DNA from: Rhizobium mayense
GTDB lineage: Bacteria; Pseudomonadota; Alphaproteobacteria; Rhizobiales; Rhizobiaceae
Assembly (NCBI RefSeq): GCF_030272705.1
Contig: NZ_JARFYM010000010.1
Location: 186,001-250,000 of the forward strand
Direction of reading: 5' to 3'
DNA: 64,000 nucleotides
Below are positions 29,256 through 37,561 of the stretch, one piece after another. The number at the start of each line of letters is the position of its first letter. The stretch's first letter is position 1. The notes under the pieces were generated by a model, which saw only the letters and a list, made by a program, of their open reading frames with translations, ran no database searches and was not told the origin of the DNA. The translations under genes and the position numbers were made by a program.

Positions 29256-29948
29256 TTGCGCTACGCTCTCTATTTTACACCGCCCAAAGCCGATCCTTTG
29301 ACGGCGCTTGCCGCCCGCTGGCTCGGCCGCGACGCTTTTTCAGGCGAGATTTTTTCCGACAAGGCCATCGGCTTTGTGCCGGAGGACCATGCAGAGATCA
29401 TTGCCGAGCCGAGCCGTTACGGATTTCACGGCACGCTGAAAGCGCCCTTCGAGCTCGCAGCCTCGGTCACCGAGCGCGATCTTCTGGACGTGGCCACCGA
29501 TTTTGCCGCGCGTACGCCGGCCTTTGCCATTCCTGAACTCGTGCTCGGCCAGCTTGGCCATTTCTTTGCGCTTGTTCCGGCAATGGTCTATCAGCCGCTG
29601 CAGGACTTCGCTGCGCAGGTGGTAAAGACTTTCGAGCCATTCCGCGCTGCTCTTTCCGATCATGACATTGTACGGCGCAAGCCGGAAGGATTGACCGAGC
29701 CGCAGCGTGCGAACCTGTTGCGCTGGGGCTATCCTTATGTGCTGGACGAGTTCCGCTTCCATATGACATTGACAGGCAGGGTCACGACAGAGCGGCAAGC
29801 CGGCATCCATGACCTGCTGCGCGACCGCTTCTCCGACCATATCGGCAAACCGCTCGCCATTTCGGGCCTTGCCGTTTTCGTCGAGGAAGAACGTGGTGCG
29901 CCCTTTACTGTCCGTTCCTGGCTGCCGCTTGCCGGCGCCCAAAGCTGA
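29256..29948 (+). CDS. DUF1045 protein of phosphonate operons (2H phosphoesterase-like)
   Basis: The product is 230 residues from a TTG at 29256, which has AAGGAA seven bases upstream and gives the family N-terminus MRYALYFTPP; a longer frame from 29190 lacks support. Two H-x-T motifs, H58-G-T60 and H169-M-T171, are each within hydrophobic strands, as in 2H phosphoesterases that open cyclic phosphates. The gene sits just before phnM and phnN, where other genomes carry phnP. It may hydrolyse 5-phosphoribosyl 1,2-cyclic phosphate in place of PhnP; this is inference. Confidence 0.85.
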   Translation: MRYALYFTPPKADPLTALAARWLGRDAFSGEIFSDKAIGFVPEDHAEIIAEPSRYGFHGTLKAPFELAASVTERDLLDVATDFAARTPAFAIPELVLGQLGHFFALVPAMVYQPLQDFAAQVVKTFEPFRAALSDHDIVRRKPEGLTEPQRANLLRWGYPYVLDEFRFHMTLTGRVTTERQAGIHDLLRDRFSDHIGKPLAISGLAVFVEEERGAPFTVRSWLPLAGAQS

Positions 29949-29958
29949 AAGACATGAC

Positions 29959-31098
29959 ATGACCAAAGAAACCGTCCTCTCCAACGCCCGCATTGTCCTC
30001 GAAGACAAGGTTCTTCAGGGGTCGGTCCTGATCCGCGACGGGCGGATTGCCGACATTTCCGAAGGCAAATCCGATATCGGCGAGGATTTCGAAGGCGACT
30101 ATCTCATCCCCGGCCTGGTCGAACTGCATACGGATCATCTCGAAGCCCATTATTCGCCACGCCCCGGCGTACGCTGGAACAAGACGGCGGCTATCCAGGC
30201 GCATGACGCCCAGATCGTCACTTCGGGCATCACCACCGTGTTTGACTGCCTGCGCATGGGTTCGGATGAAGACGGCGGCTTCGAAAAAGGCGAAATGCGC
30301 GACATGGCCGACGCCATCCAGGCAGCACAACGCGAGGACCGTCTGCGCGCCGACCACCTGATCCACCTGCGCTGTGAAGTGTCCTCCGACAATGTTCTCG
30401 ATCATTTCCACGACTTCGAAAAAGATCCTTACGTCCGCCTGGTTTCGCTGATGGACCACGCGCCGGGCCAGCGCCAGTTCCAGACCATGGATCAATATGT
30501 CTTCTACTATCAGAAGAAGCGCGGCTTGAGCGACGAGGCCTTCGCCCGTTTCGTCGCCAAGCGTCAAGAAGAATCGGCCAAATACGCGACGCCGCACCGT
30601 GACGCTATCTCGAAGGTCTGCACTGAGCGCGGCATCACCATCGCCAGCCATGATGACGCCACGCTCGCCCATGTCGACGAGGCCGTTGCCTACGGCGTTC
30701 GGCTCGCGGAATTCCCGACCAGCATCGATGCAGCCAAGGCTTCTCACGGCGCCGGCATGAGCGTGTTGATGGGCGCGCCGAACATCGTGCGCGGCAAGTC
30801 GCATTCCGGGAATATCGCTGCCCGCGATCTTGCCGACCTCGGCGTGCTGGACGTGCTGTCTTCGGACTATGTACCGCTCAGCCTGCTGCATGCGCCCTTC
30901 ATCCTCGCCGACGAGGTCGAGGGCATTTCGCTGCCGCAGGCCATCGCCATGGTGACGGCAACGCCAGCGAAGACCGTCAGCCTGAACGACCGCGGCCGCA
31001 TCGTCGAAGGCTTGCGCGCCGATCTCGTGCGTGTCCGCCGTGATCAGGGCGTGCCGGTAACACGCTCGGTCTGGCGGGAAGGGCGGCGAGTGGCATGA
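29959..31098 (+). CDS. phnM: Alpha-D-ribose 1-methylphosphonate 5-triphosphate diphosphatase
   Basis: The 379-residue amidohydrolase-fold enzyme removes pyrophosphate from the triphosphate made by PhnGHIL, giving the PhnJ substrate. The metal-binding run LVELHTDHLEAH, then HLRCEVSS and IASHDDAT are present. The start at 29959 gives the family N-terminus MTKETVLSNARIVLED and lies 10 bases after the DUF1045 stop. It overlaps phnN by four bases. Confidence 0.95.
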   Translation: MTKETVLSNARIVLEDKVLQGSVLIRDGRIADISEGKSDIGEDFEGDYLIPGLVELHTDHLEAHYSPRPGVRWNKTAAIQAHDAQIVTSGITTVFDCLRMGSDEDGGFEKGEMRDMADAIQAAQREDRLRADHLIHLRCEVSSDNVLDHFHDFEKDPYVRLVSLMDHAPGQRQFQTMDQYVFYYQKKRGLSDEAFARFVAKRQEESAKYATPHRDAISKVCTERGITIASHDDATLAHVDEAVAYGVRLAEFPTSIDAAKASHGAGMSVLMGAPNIVRGKSHSGNIAARDLADLGVLDVLSSDYVPLSLLHAPFILADEVEGISLPQAIAMVTATPAKTVSLNDRGRIVEGLRADLVRVRRDQGVPVTRSVWREGRRVA

Positions 31099-31697
31099 CA
31101 CTCGACGCCAACATCGAGCCGGCTAAGAACCTGGCCGCCGACACCGCCGGTACCCTGGCCGTCGTGGTTGGGCCCAGCGGTGCCGGCAAGGATACGCTGA
31201 TGAATCTCGCCGCCCGGCATTTCGCCGGCCGGCCCGATGTTCACTTCGTCCGCCGCATCATCACGCGTGAGGGCGATGCCGGCAACGAAGATCACAAAGC
31301 CGTCTCGAACGCCGATTTCGACGCCATGGAACAGGCCGGCGCATTCGCCGTCTCCTGGGAAGCACATGGGCTGAAATACGGCATCCCGGCTGAAGTCGCC
31401 GGTGAGCTTAAGCGCGGCAATCTGGTCATTGCCAATGGCTCACGCTCGGCGTTGCATCACTTCCAAACCGCATTTCCGCGGCTCAAGGTCATCAACATCA
31501 CGGCGCGGCGCGAGGTGTTGGCTGAACGGCTGATGGCGCGTGGGCGCGAGAGCCGCGAGGATGTGCTGAAGCGGCTGGAACGCAGCTCACTCACCGTCAA
31601 CGGCAGCTATGACGTCGTCAATATCGACAATAGCGGCATGCTTGGGGACGCCGAGCGGGCGATCATTTCCGTGCTGGAAGCGCTGATTGGGAAGTAA
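31095..31697 (+). CDS. phnN: Ribose 1,5-bisphosphate phosphokinase
   Basis: The 200-residue kinase turns ribose 1,5-bisphosphate into PRPP with ATP, feeding the ribose of the C-P lyase pathway back to nucleotide synthesis. The guanylate-kinase-like P-loop GPSGAGKDTLM is at residues 28-38, and RRIITREGDAGNEDH follows. It is the last gene of the phn locus and overlaps phnM. Confidence 0.94.
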   Translation: MTLDANIEPAKNLAADTAGTLAVVVGPSGAGKDTLMNLAARHFAGRPDVHFVRRIITREGDAGNEDHKAVSNADFDAMEQAGAFAVSWEAHGLKYGIPAEVAGELKRGNLVIANGSRSALHHFQTAFPRLKVINITARREVLAERLMARGRESREDVLKRLERSSLTVNGSYDVVNIDNSGMLGDAERAIISVLEALIGK

Positions 31698-31736
31698 GCG
31701 TTCGAAGCTGAAAAAGACGCGGCATACGCGAGGACA

Positions 31737-31982
31737 TATCTCGCCCTTGGCGGGCGAGATAGCAATTTCACTGGTTTAGGGATTGCGCAATAATGGTAAC
31801 CGCACATTCAAAAGCTTAGCGCAATTTCTAAGCAATTGAAATTGCAAGAGCGGGGGGCCGGCCTCGTCCAAATTAATTGAGGGGTTCCATGCGCCCCTGC
31901 CTACCCTCGCCCTTGCAATTTCTAACACTTAGCCTGCGGCTAAATGTAAGAATTTGCTTTCCCGCCCGCCAGGGGCGGGATA
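31737..31982. mobile_element. Hairpin-rich element with imperfect terminal inverted repeats (MITE-like, no gene)
   Basis: About 246 bases between phnN and polA. The left end (31737-31769) and the reverse complement of the right end (31950-31982) agree at about 28 of 33 positions. Each end also folds on itself: TATCTCGCCC/GGGCGAGATA (31737-31761) and TCCCGCCC/GGGCGGGA (31960-31980). Inside, GAAATTGCAAG (31838-31848) and CTTGCAATTTC (31912-31922) form another perfect inverted repeat, and GCAATTTCTAA recurs. No open frame or clear target duplication is seen. It fits a non-autonomous element or structured rhizobial repeat. The remaining bases of this 305-base gap show nothing else. Confidence 0.6.
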
Positions 31983-32002
31983 GACCGTTTCCGACCCGCC
32001 GC

Positions 32003-35000
32003 TCAGTGCGCCTCGTCCCAATTGTTGGCGGCGCGAGCGTCCACCTTTAGCGGCACAGACATATCGACGGCCGGCATGGCGGCATTTTCCATTACCGAGA
32101 CGATGATCGGCGTAGAGCGCTCGACATCGGCGTCTTCGACTTCGAAGATCAATTCGTCGTGCACCTGCAACAGCATGCGCACGCGATCGCCGAGGCCGGC
32201 CGCCGCAAGCGCCGGCTCCATCTTGATCATGGCTCGGCGAATGACGTCGGCCGCGGACCCCTGGATCGGCGCATTGATCGAGGCGCGTTCGTTGAAGGCG
32301 CGCACCGACGGATTGGAAGAGCGGATTTCCGGAAAGTGCACACGGCGGCCGAAGATGGTCTCGACATAGCCCTTGTCGCGCGCTGCCGCCTTGGTGCTTT
32401 CCATATAGTCGCGAATGCCGGGGAAGCGCTCAAAATACCGCTTGATATAGTCGCCCGCTTCCGAGCGCTCGATCGAAAGCTGGTTGGCGAGGCCAAAGGC
32501 GGAAATGCCGTAGATAATGCCGAAATTGATCGCCTTGGCGCGGCGGCGAACTTCGCTCGGCATGCCCTCGATCGGCACGCTGAACATTTCCGAGGCCGTC
32601 ATGGCGTGAATGTCGACGCCGTCGGCGAAGGCCTGCTCAAGCTGCGGAATGTTGGCGACATGCGCCAGCACGCGCAGTTCGATCTGGCTGTAGTCGGCCG
32701 AGATCAGCTTATGGCCCGGCGTCGAGATGAAAGCCGTGCGGATCTTGCGGCCTTCGGCCGTGCGAACCGGAATGTTCTGCAGGTTCGGCTCGGAAGAAGA
32801 CAAGCGCCCCGTCGTGGTCGAAGCCAATGAATAGGAGGTATGGACGCGCTTGGTTTCGGGGTGGACGTAGCCCGGCAACGCGTCGGTGTAGGTGGATTTC
32901 AGCTTGGTGAGCTGGCGCCAGTCGACGATCTTGCGCGGCAGCTCGAAGCCGGCGGCCGCCAAATCTTCCAGGACTTGCGCCGAGGTCGACCATTGCCCGG
33001 TCTTGGTCTTGTTGCCGCCGGCAAGACCCATCTTGCCGAAAAGAATATCGCCGAGCTGCTTCGGCGAGCCGATGTTGAAGCGCTCGCCGGCCAGTGTATA
33101 AATCTCGTCTTCCAGGGCGGCTGCGCCTTGCGCCAGCTCGCCGGAGAGGCGCGACAGGATCTGCCGGTCGATGGTGATGCCGCGTTCTTCCATGTGAGCG
33201 AGAACCGGCACAAGCGGCCGCTCCAGGCGCTCATAAACACTGGTGAGCTTTTCCGCCGCCAGCCGCGGCTTCAACACCAGCCAGAGCCGCAGCGTCACAT
33301 CCGCATCTTCGGCAGCATAGGTGGTGGCCCGGTCGATATCAACGAGATCGAAGGTGACGTTTGATTTGCCGCTGCCGGCGACATCCTTGTACGCGATGGG
33401 CTTGTGGCCGAGCCAGCGCTCCGACAGGCTGTCCATGCCGTGCGTGCCGTTGGCGCCGCCGTCCAGTACGTAGGAAAGCAGCATGGTGTCATCGAAGGCT
33501 TTGAGCTCGATGCCATAGCGCTTCATCAACAGATAGTCGTACTTCAGGTTCTGCGCGATCTTGAGGATAGAAGTGTCTTCCAGCAGGTCCTTCAGCCGCG
33601 GCAAGGCATCGCGCAGCGGGATCTGGTTATCCGCGAGCCCGCCGCCAAGCAGATCGCCGACGCCATTCTTGTGGCCGAGCGGCACATAGGCGGCGCGGAT
33701 GACCGCACCGGAAGAATCGTTCCTGTTATCGGCGATCGCGAGCGAAAAGCCTACGATTTCAGCCTGCATCGCGTCGAGCGAGGTCGTCTCCGTATCGAAG
33801 GCGACAATGCCGGTTTCGCGCGCGTCCGCAATCCATTGGTCAAGAACGGACAGATCGCGGATGGTGACATAGGTCGAGTGATCGATGGGTGCGGTGGCGA
33901 AGCTTGCTGCTCGCGCCTTGGCAAGTTCGGCCGGCTCCGCGGCACTTTCCGAGGCCATGCGCGACTTGACCACCGGTGCAGGCACCGAGGCGCCCTCGGC
34001 CGCGACCTGGCTGCCGGCGACGAGATCGACATTTTCGCCGACATCGAGATCCGGACCATGGGCGGTGTCGCCCCACTCGACCTTGACCTCGGATGGTTCG
34101 ATCGCCGCCGCATCGCAATTGCAGGCATCGGCGACGCGGCGGGTGAGCGAGGTGAATTCCATCGCCTTCAGGAAGCCGATGAGTTTCGGGCCGTTCTGCG
34201 GTTCGAGTACCAGGGCGTCGAGTGACAGCTCCAACGGCACATCGGTCCTCAGCGTCACCAATTGCCGGGAAATCCGGGCCAGCTCGGCATTGGCGACAAT
34301 ATTTTCACGGCGCTTCTGCTGCTTGATCTCGCCGGCGCGGGCAAGCAGCGTGTCGAGATCGCCAAACTCTTCCAGCAACTGCGCCGCCGTCTTCGGGCCG
34401 ATCCCTGGAATGCCGGGCACGTTGTCGATCGAATCGCCGGTCATGGCCTGCAGATCGATCATCTTTTCCGGCGGCACGCCCCATTTCTCGATGACATCGG
34501 GTATGCCGATCTGCTTGTCCTTCATGCTGTCGTACATGTGGACCATGGGGGTGACGAGCTGCATCAGATCCTTGTCGGAGGAGATGATGGTGACATCGGC
34601 GCCGTTTGCCTCGGCCTGACGAGCATAGGTGGCGATGATGTCGTCTGCCTCGAAGCCGTCCGTCTCGATACAGGGCAGGTTGAAGGCACGCGTCGCCTCG
34701 CGGATCAGCCCGAATTGCGGGATCAGCTCCTCCGGCGGTGCGCTCCGGTTGGCCTTGTAGGCGTTGTAGATATCCTTGCGGAAAGTCTTCGAGGAATAGT
34801 CGAAGATGACGGCGAAATGCGTCGGCGTGTCGCCGACCGAAGTATCGCGCGCCGAGGTCAGCAACTTCCACAGCATGTTGCAGAAACCGGAGACGGCGCC
34901 GACCGGCAATCCATCGGATTTGCGCGTCAGCGGCGGCAGGGCATGGAAGGCCCGGAAAATGAAACCGGAGCCGTCGACGAGGAAGAGATGATCACCTTTT

Positions 35001-35005
35001 TTCAT
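32003..35005 (-). CDS. polA: DNA polymerase I
   Basis: The product is 1000 residues in three parts: a 5' nuclease (HLFLVDGSGFIFRAFHALPP, then GIPGIGPKTAAQLL), a central 3'-5' exonuclease with the metal-binding Asp and Glu intact in VAFDTETTSLD, and a C-terminal polymerase with TTTGRLSSSEPNLQNIP, SADYSQIELRVLAH and LLQVHDELIFEV. It fills Okazaki gaps and repairs DNA. It is longer than E. coli PolA (928) through a linker near residues 310-380. The ATG at 35005 fits the family N-terminus although no ribosome-binding site is evident; a start at 35029 or 35035 would add 8-10 residues. Confidence 0.96.
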   Translation of the reverse strand: MKKGDHLFLVDGSGFIFRAFHALPPLTRKSDGLPVGAVSGFCNMLWKLLTSARDTSVGDTPTHFAVIFDYSSKTFRKDIYNAYKANRSAPPEELIPQFGLIREATRAFNLPCIETDGFEADDIIATYARQAEANGADVTIISSDKDLMQLVTPMVHMYDSMKDKQIGIPDVIEKWGVPPEKMIDLQAMTGDSIDNVPGIPGIGPKTAAQLLEEFGDLDTLLARAGEIKQQKRRENIVANAELARISRQLVTLRTDVPLELSLDALVLEPQNGPKLIGFLKAMEFTSLTRRVADACNCDAAAIEPSEVKVEWGDTAHGPDLDVGENVDLVAGSQVAAEGASVPAPVVKSRMASESAAEPAELAKARAASFATAPIDHSTYVTIRDLSVLDQWIADARETGIVAFDTETTSLDAMQAEIVGFSLAIADNRNDSSGAVIRAAYVPLGHKNGVGDLLGGGLADNQIPLRDALPRLKDLLEDTSILKIAQNLKYDYLLMKRYGIELKAFDDTMLLSYVLDGGANGTHGMDSLSERWLGHKPIAYKDVAGSGKSNVTFDLVDIDRATTYAAEDADVTLRLWLVLKPRLAAEKLTSVYERLERPLVPVLAHMEERGITIDRQILSRLSGELAQGAAALEDEIYTLAGERFNIGSPKQLGDILFGKMGLAGGNKTKTGQWSTSAQVLEDLAAAGFELPRKIVDWRQLTKLKSTYTDALPGYVHPETKRVHTSYSLASTTTGRLSSSEPNLQNIPVRTAEGRKIRTAFISTPGHKLISADYSQIELRVLAHVANIPQLEQAFADGVDIHAMTASEMFSVPIEGMPSEVRRRAKAINFGIIYGISAFGLANQLSIERSEAGDYIKRYFERFPGIRDYMESTKAAARDKGYVETIFGRRVHFPEIRSSNPSVRAFNERASINAPIQGSAADVIRRAMIKMEPALAAAGLGDRVRMLLQVHDELIFEVEDADVERSTPIIVSVMENAAMPAVDMSVPLKVDARAANNWDEAH

Positions 35006-35162
35006 GGCAACATGGATAGCGTGGCCCATCTCCAACGTCCATATAAAGTTCCATCAGGCAATGTGCGAAACAACCTAAATCTCTCACTGAAACGTTACTA
35101 ATTTTTAATCAATCTAATCTGCCGATTCCCTTGAAAAACCATATTCAGAGTATCATGTTTTA

Positions 35163-35310
35163 CTCACCGGCGATTGATTACGCCGAGGGTCTGGCAACCG
35201 GCCTGTCCCCCGCCATGTCAGACTTGGACAAAGGCCTATCCCCCTCTCCGGGCCTTTGTCCCCCCTTCAAAGCCGTCATGGTCCCCCCTCCAGGCCATGG
35301 CGGCTTTTCT
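35163..35310 (+). ncRNA. Alpha-r7 (Smr7C-like) trans-acting small RNA
   Basis: In the polA/marR gap, transcribed rightward, are two strong hairpins with C-rich loops: an 11-base perfect stem GGACAAAGGCC/GGCCTTTGTCC (35226-35261) and a terminator stem AGCCGTCATGG/CCATGGCGGCT (35271-35305) ending in T4. C-rich unpaired runs (CCCCCTCTCC, CCCCCCTCC) are anti-Shine-Dalgarno-like. A TATCAT at 35151-35156 would put the 5' end near 35163 and the RNA at about 148 bases. In S. meliloti the roughly 150-base Smr7C lies in the same place between polA and a marR gene. The 5' end is a prediction. Confidence 0.8.
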
Positions 35311-35436
35311 ATTAGAATTCATTCACATAGCCAGCAAAACAAGGTGCGGAATATCACCAGAATTTAGCCGTTTTCAGACGCGCCCACCCAAGATTTGCTG
35401 ATTGTGTTACTCCAAAATACGGGCATACTTGCAATC

Positions 35437-35868
35437 ATGGGATTTAACCGGATGGACTCTGCGGCTTACCTTGCCAATCAAATGGCGAAGGGATTTGCCC
35501 GCTCGTTGCAACAACGGGCGGCAGGGCTCGGTTTTTCGCCCGGCCAGTTCCCAATCTTGCTCGAACTGTGGTCCGAGGACGGGCTGACGCAGAAGCAGTT
35601 GCTTGAGCGCGTCGACATCGAACAGGCGACGATGGCCAATACCTTGTCGCGCATGGAGCGCGACGGGCTGGTGGAGCGCCGGCCGCATCCGTCCGACAAA
35701 CGCGCGCAACTGGTCTTCCTGACCGGCAGGGCCTCCGCCATGCAGACGGAAGCCGTCGAAGCGGCGATGGCAGCGGACAAGGACCTGTTCAGAGGCTTCC
35801 GCACCTTCGAGCGCGAGTTGCTGCTCGAATATGTCCGGCGCATCCTGGAAAACGCCAAGCTTCTATAG
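35437..35868 (+). CDS. MarR-family transcriptional regulator
   Basis: The product is 143 residues from ATG 35437 (MGFNRMDSAAYLANQ), or 138 from ATG 35452, which has GGGA upstream. The winged helix spans residues 50-110: GLTQKQLLERVDIEQATMANTLSRMERDGLVERRPHPSDKRA, with the wing ending in the usual DKRA. Targets are not evident. It stands alone between the small RNA and the M20 peptidase gene and keeps the polA-sRNA-marR order seen in Sinorhizobium. Confidence 0.9.
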   Translation: MGFNRMDSAAYLANQMAKGFARSLQQRAAGLGFSPGQFPILLELWSEDGLTQKQLLERVDIEQATMANTLSRMERDGLVERRPHPSDKRAQLVFLTGRASAMQTEAVEAAMAADKDLFRGFRTFERELLLEYVRRILENAKLL

Positions 35869-35979
35869 AGCGTCGCATGTCGCCTGTTGGCCGGCATTCG
35901 GAAATTTTCGGTTTTCCTGCCTCGAAACCGGATCGGCTTTGGTCTATCGTCCGGCCAATTTCCATGTAAGGAGTCGGAT

Positions 35980-37368
35980 ATGACCGATGTATCGCCCGTT
36001 CTCGACCGCGCCGATCAGAACCTTCCATCCAGCCTCGATAACCTCTTCGAACTGTTGCGCATCAAATCCATCTCGACCGATCCGGCCTTCAAGGCGGAGT
36101 GCCGCAAGGCAGCAGAATGGCTGGTCGCCTATCTGAGCTCGCTCGGCTTCACGGCCTCCGTGCGCGACACGCCCGGCCATCCGATGGTCGTCGCCCATCA
36201 CGACGCGGCAAGCGCCGATGCGCCGCATGTTCTTTTCTATGGCCACTACGACGTGCAGCCGGTCGATCCGATCGAGCTTTGGGAGAGCGATCCTTTCGCG
36301 CCTGCCATCAAGGACATGGGCAACGGCCGCAAGATTCTGACCGGTCGGGGCACCTCCGACGACAAAGGCCAGTTGATGACCTTCGTCGAAGCCGTTCGCG
36401 CCTATAAGGAAATCAAAGGTGCGCTGCCGGTCCGCATCACCATCCTATTCGAAGGCGAAGAGGAATCCGGCTCACCGTCGCTGAAGCCTTTCCTCGAAGC
36501 CAATGCCGCCGAACTGAAGGCGGACTTTGCGCTGGTCTGCGACACCGGCATGTGGGACGGCGATACGCCGGCGATCTCGGCGGGCTTGCGCGGCCTCGTC
36601 GGTGAAGAAGTCACGATCAACGCCGCCGACCGTGACCTGCATTCCGGCATGTTCGGGGGCGCCGCCGCCAATCCGATCCATATCCTCACCGACATTCTCG
36701 CCGGCCTGCATGATGAGACCGGCCGCATTACGCTCGACGGCTTCTATGATGGCGTCGAAGAGACGCCGAGCAACATCAAGGCCTCATGGGAATCGCTCGG
36801 CATGACGACGGAGAAATTCCTGGGCGAAGTAGGCCTTTCCATTCCATCGGGCGAAAAGGGCCGCTCGGTGATGGAGCTCGTCTGGGCGCGGCCGACGGCT
36901 GAGGTCAACGGTATTTCGGGTGGCTACACGGGCGCAGGCTTCAAGACCGTGATCGCCGCCAAGGCGTCGGCGAAGGTATCGTTCCGTCTGGTCGGGCAGC
37001 AGAACCCGGCGGCAATCCGCGAGAGCTTTCGCGCCTATGTCCGCTCGAAGGTTCCCGCCGACTGCTCAGTGGAATTTCATGGGCACGGCGCCTCGCCCGC
37101 AATCCAATTGTCCTACGACTCGCCGGTGCTGACCAAGGCGAAGAACGCCCTTTCCAACGAGTGGCCGAAGCCGGCTATTGTTATCGGCATGGGCGGATCG
37201 ATCCCGATTGTCGGCGACTTCCAGAAGATGCTCGGCATGGAATCCCTGCTCGTCGGTTTCGGCCTGGCCGACGACCGCATCCACTCACCGAATGAGAAAT
37301 ACGAACTGAGGTCCTATCATAAGGGCATCCGCTCCTGGATCCGCATCCTCGACGCGCTCGTCGCTTAA
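35980..37368 (+). CDS. M20-family metallopeptidase (dipeptidase-like)
   Basis: The ATG at 35980 follows TAAGGAG and gives 462 residues. The co-catalytic zinc site is intact: His in LFYGHYDVQPVDP, bridging Asp in GRGTSDDKGQ, catalytic Glu pair in FEGEEESGS, Asp in VCDTGMW and the late His in YELRSYHKGI. The dimerisation domain lies at about 210-340. The protein resembles the carnosinase/DapE-like dipeptidase branch (hydrolysing dipeptides in the cytosol). Substrate not determined. A hairpin terminator follows. Confidence 0.9.
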   Translation: MTDVSPVLDRADQNLPSSLDNLFELLRIKSISTDPAFKAECRKAAEWLVAYLSSLGFTASVRDTPGHPMVVAHHDAASADAPHVLFYGHYDVQPVDPIELWESDPFAPAIKDMGNGRKILTGRGTSDDKGQLMTFVEAVRAYKEIKGALPVRITILFEGEEESGSPSLKPFLEANAAELKADFALVCDTGMWDGDTPAISAGLRGLVGEEVTINAADRDLHSGMFGGAAANPIHILTDILAGLHDETGRITLDGFYDGVEETPSNIKASWESLGMTTEKFLGEVGLSIPSGEKGRSVMELVWARPTAEVNGISGGYTGAGFKTVIAAKASAKVSFRLVGQQNPAAIRESFRAYVRSKVPADCSVEFHGHGASPAIQLSYDSPVLTKAKNALSNEWPKPAIVIGMGGSIPIVGDFQKMLGMESLLVGFGLADDRIHSPNEKYELRSYHKGIRSWIRILDALVA

Positions 37369-37378
37369 GCTGTCGAAC

Positions 37379-37408
37379 GAGGACGCGCGAGCGAGATCGC
37401 GCGTCCTC
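37379..37408 (+). terminator. Hairpin terminator after M20 peptidase gene
   Basis: GAGGACGCGCG and its complement CGCGCGTCCTC form a perfect 11-base stem with an eight-base loop, 10 bases after the stop, followed by the T-rich TCATTGTTTTCC. Confidence 0.7.
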
Positions 37409-37513
37409 TCATTGTTTTCCTCTTCATTGCCGTGTGCTACCATTCGATGTGGCCAGCAATGTTTGCACCCGTATCAATTTCGATTCGACAAACACCTACG
37501 ATTCTTGTAGGCG

Positions 37514-37533
37514 TTGATTAAACGATTAATCAA
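37514..37533. promoter_or_regulatory. LacI-type operator
   Basis: TTGATTAA-ACGA-TTAATCAA is a 20-base palindrome with 8-base perfect arms and a central CG, the shape of LacI-family operators. It lies 28 bases before the LacI gene start, so autoregulation and control of the following transport and salvage genes are likely. Confidence 0.75.
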
Positions 37534-37561
37534 TCTTTTTATCAATTGGTGTAACGACCAG

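Noticed and set aside
31698..32002. A small protein gene in the phnN-polA gap
   Set aside because: No frame with a ribosome-binding site and more than about 40 codons; inverted repeats explain the sequence better.
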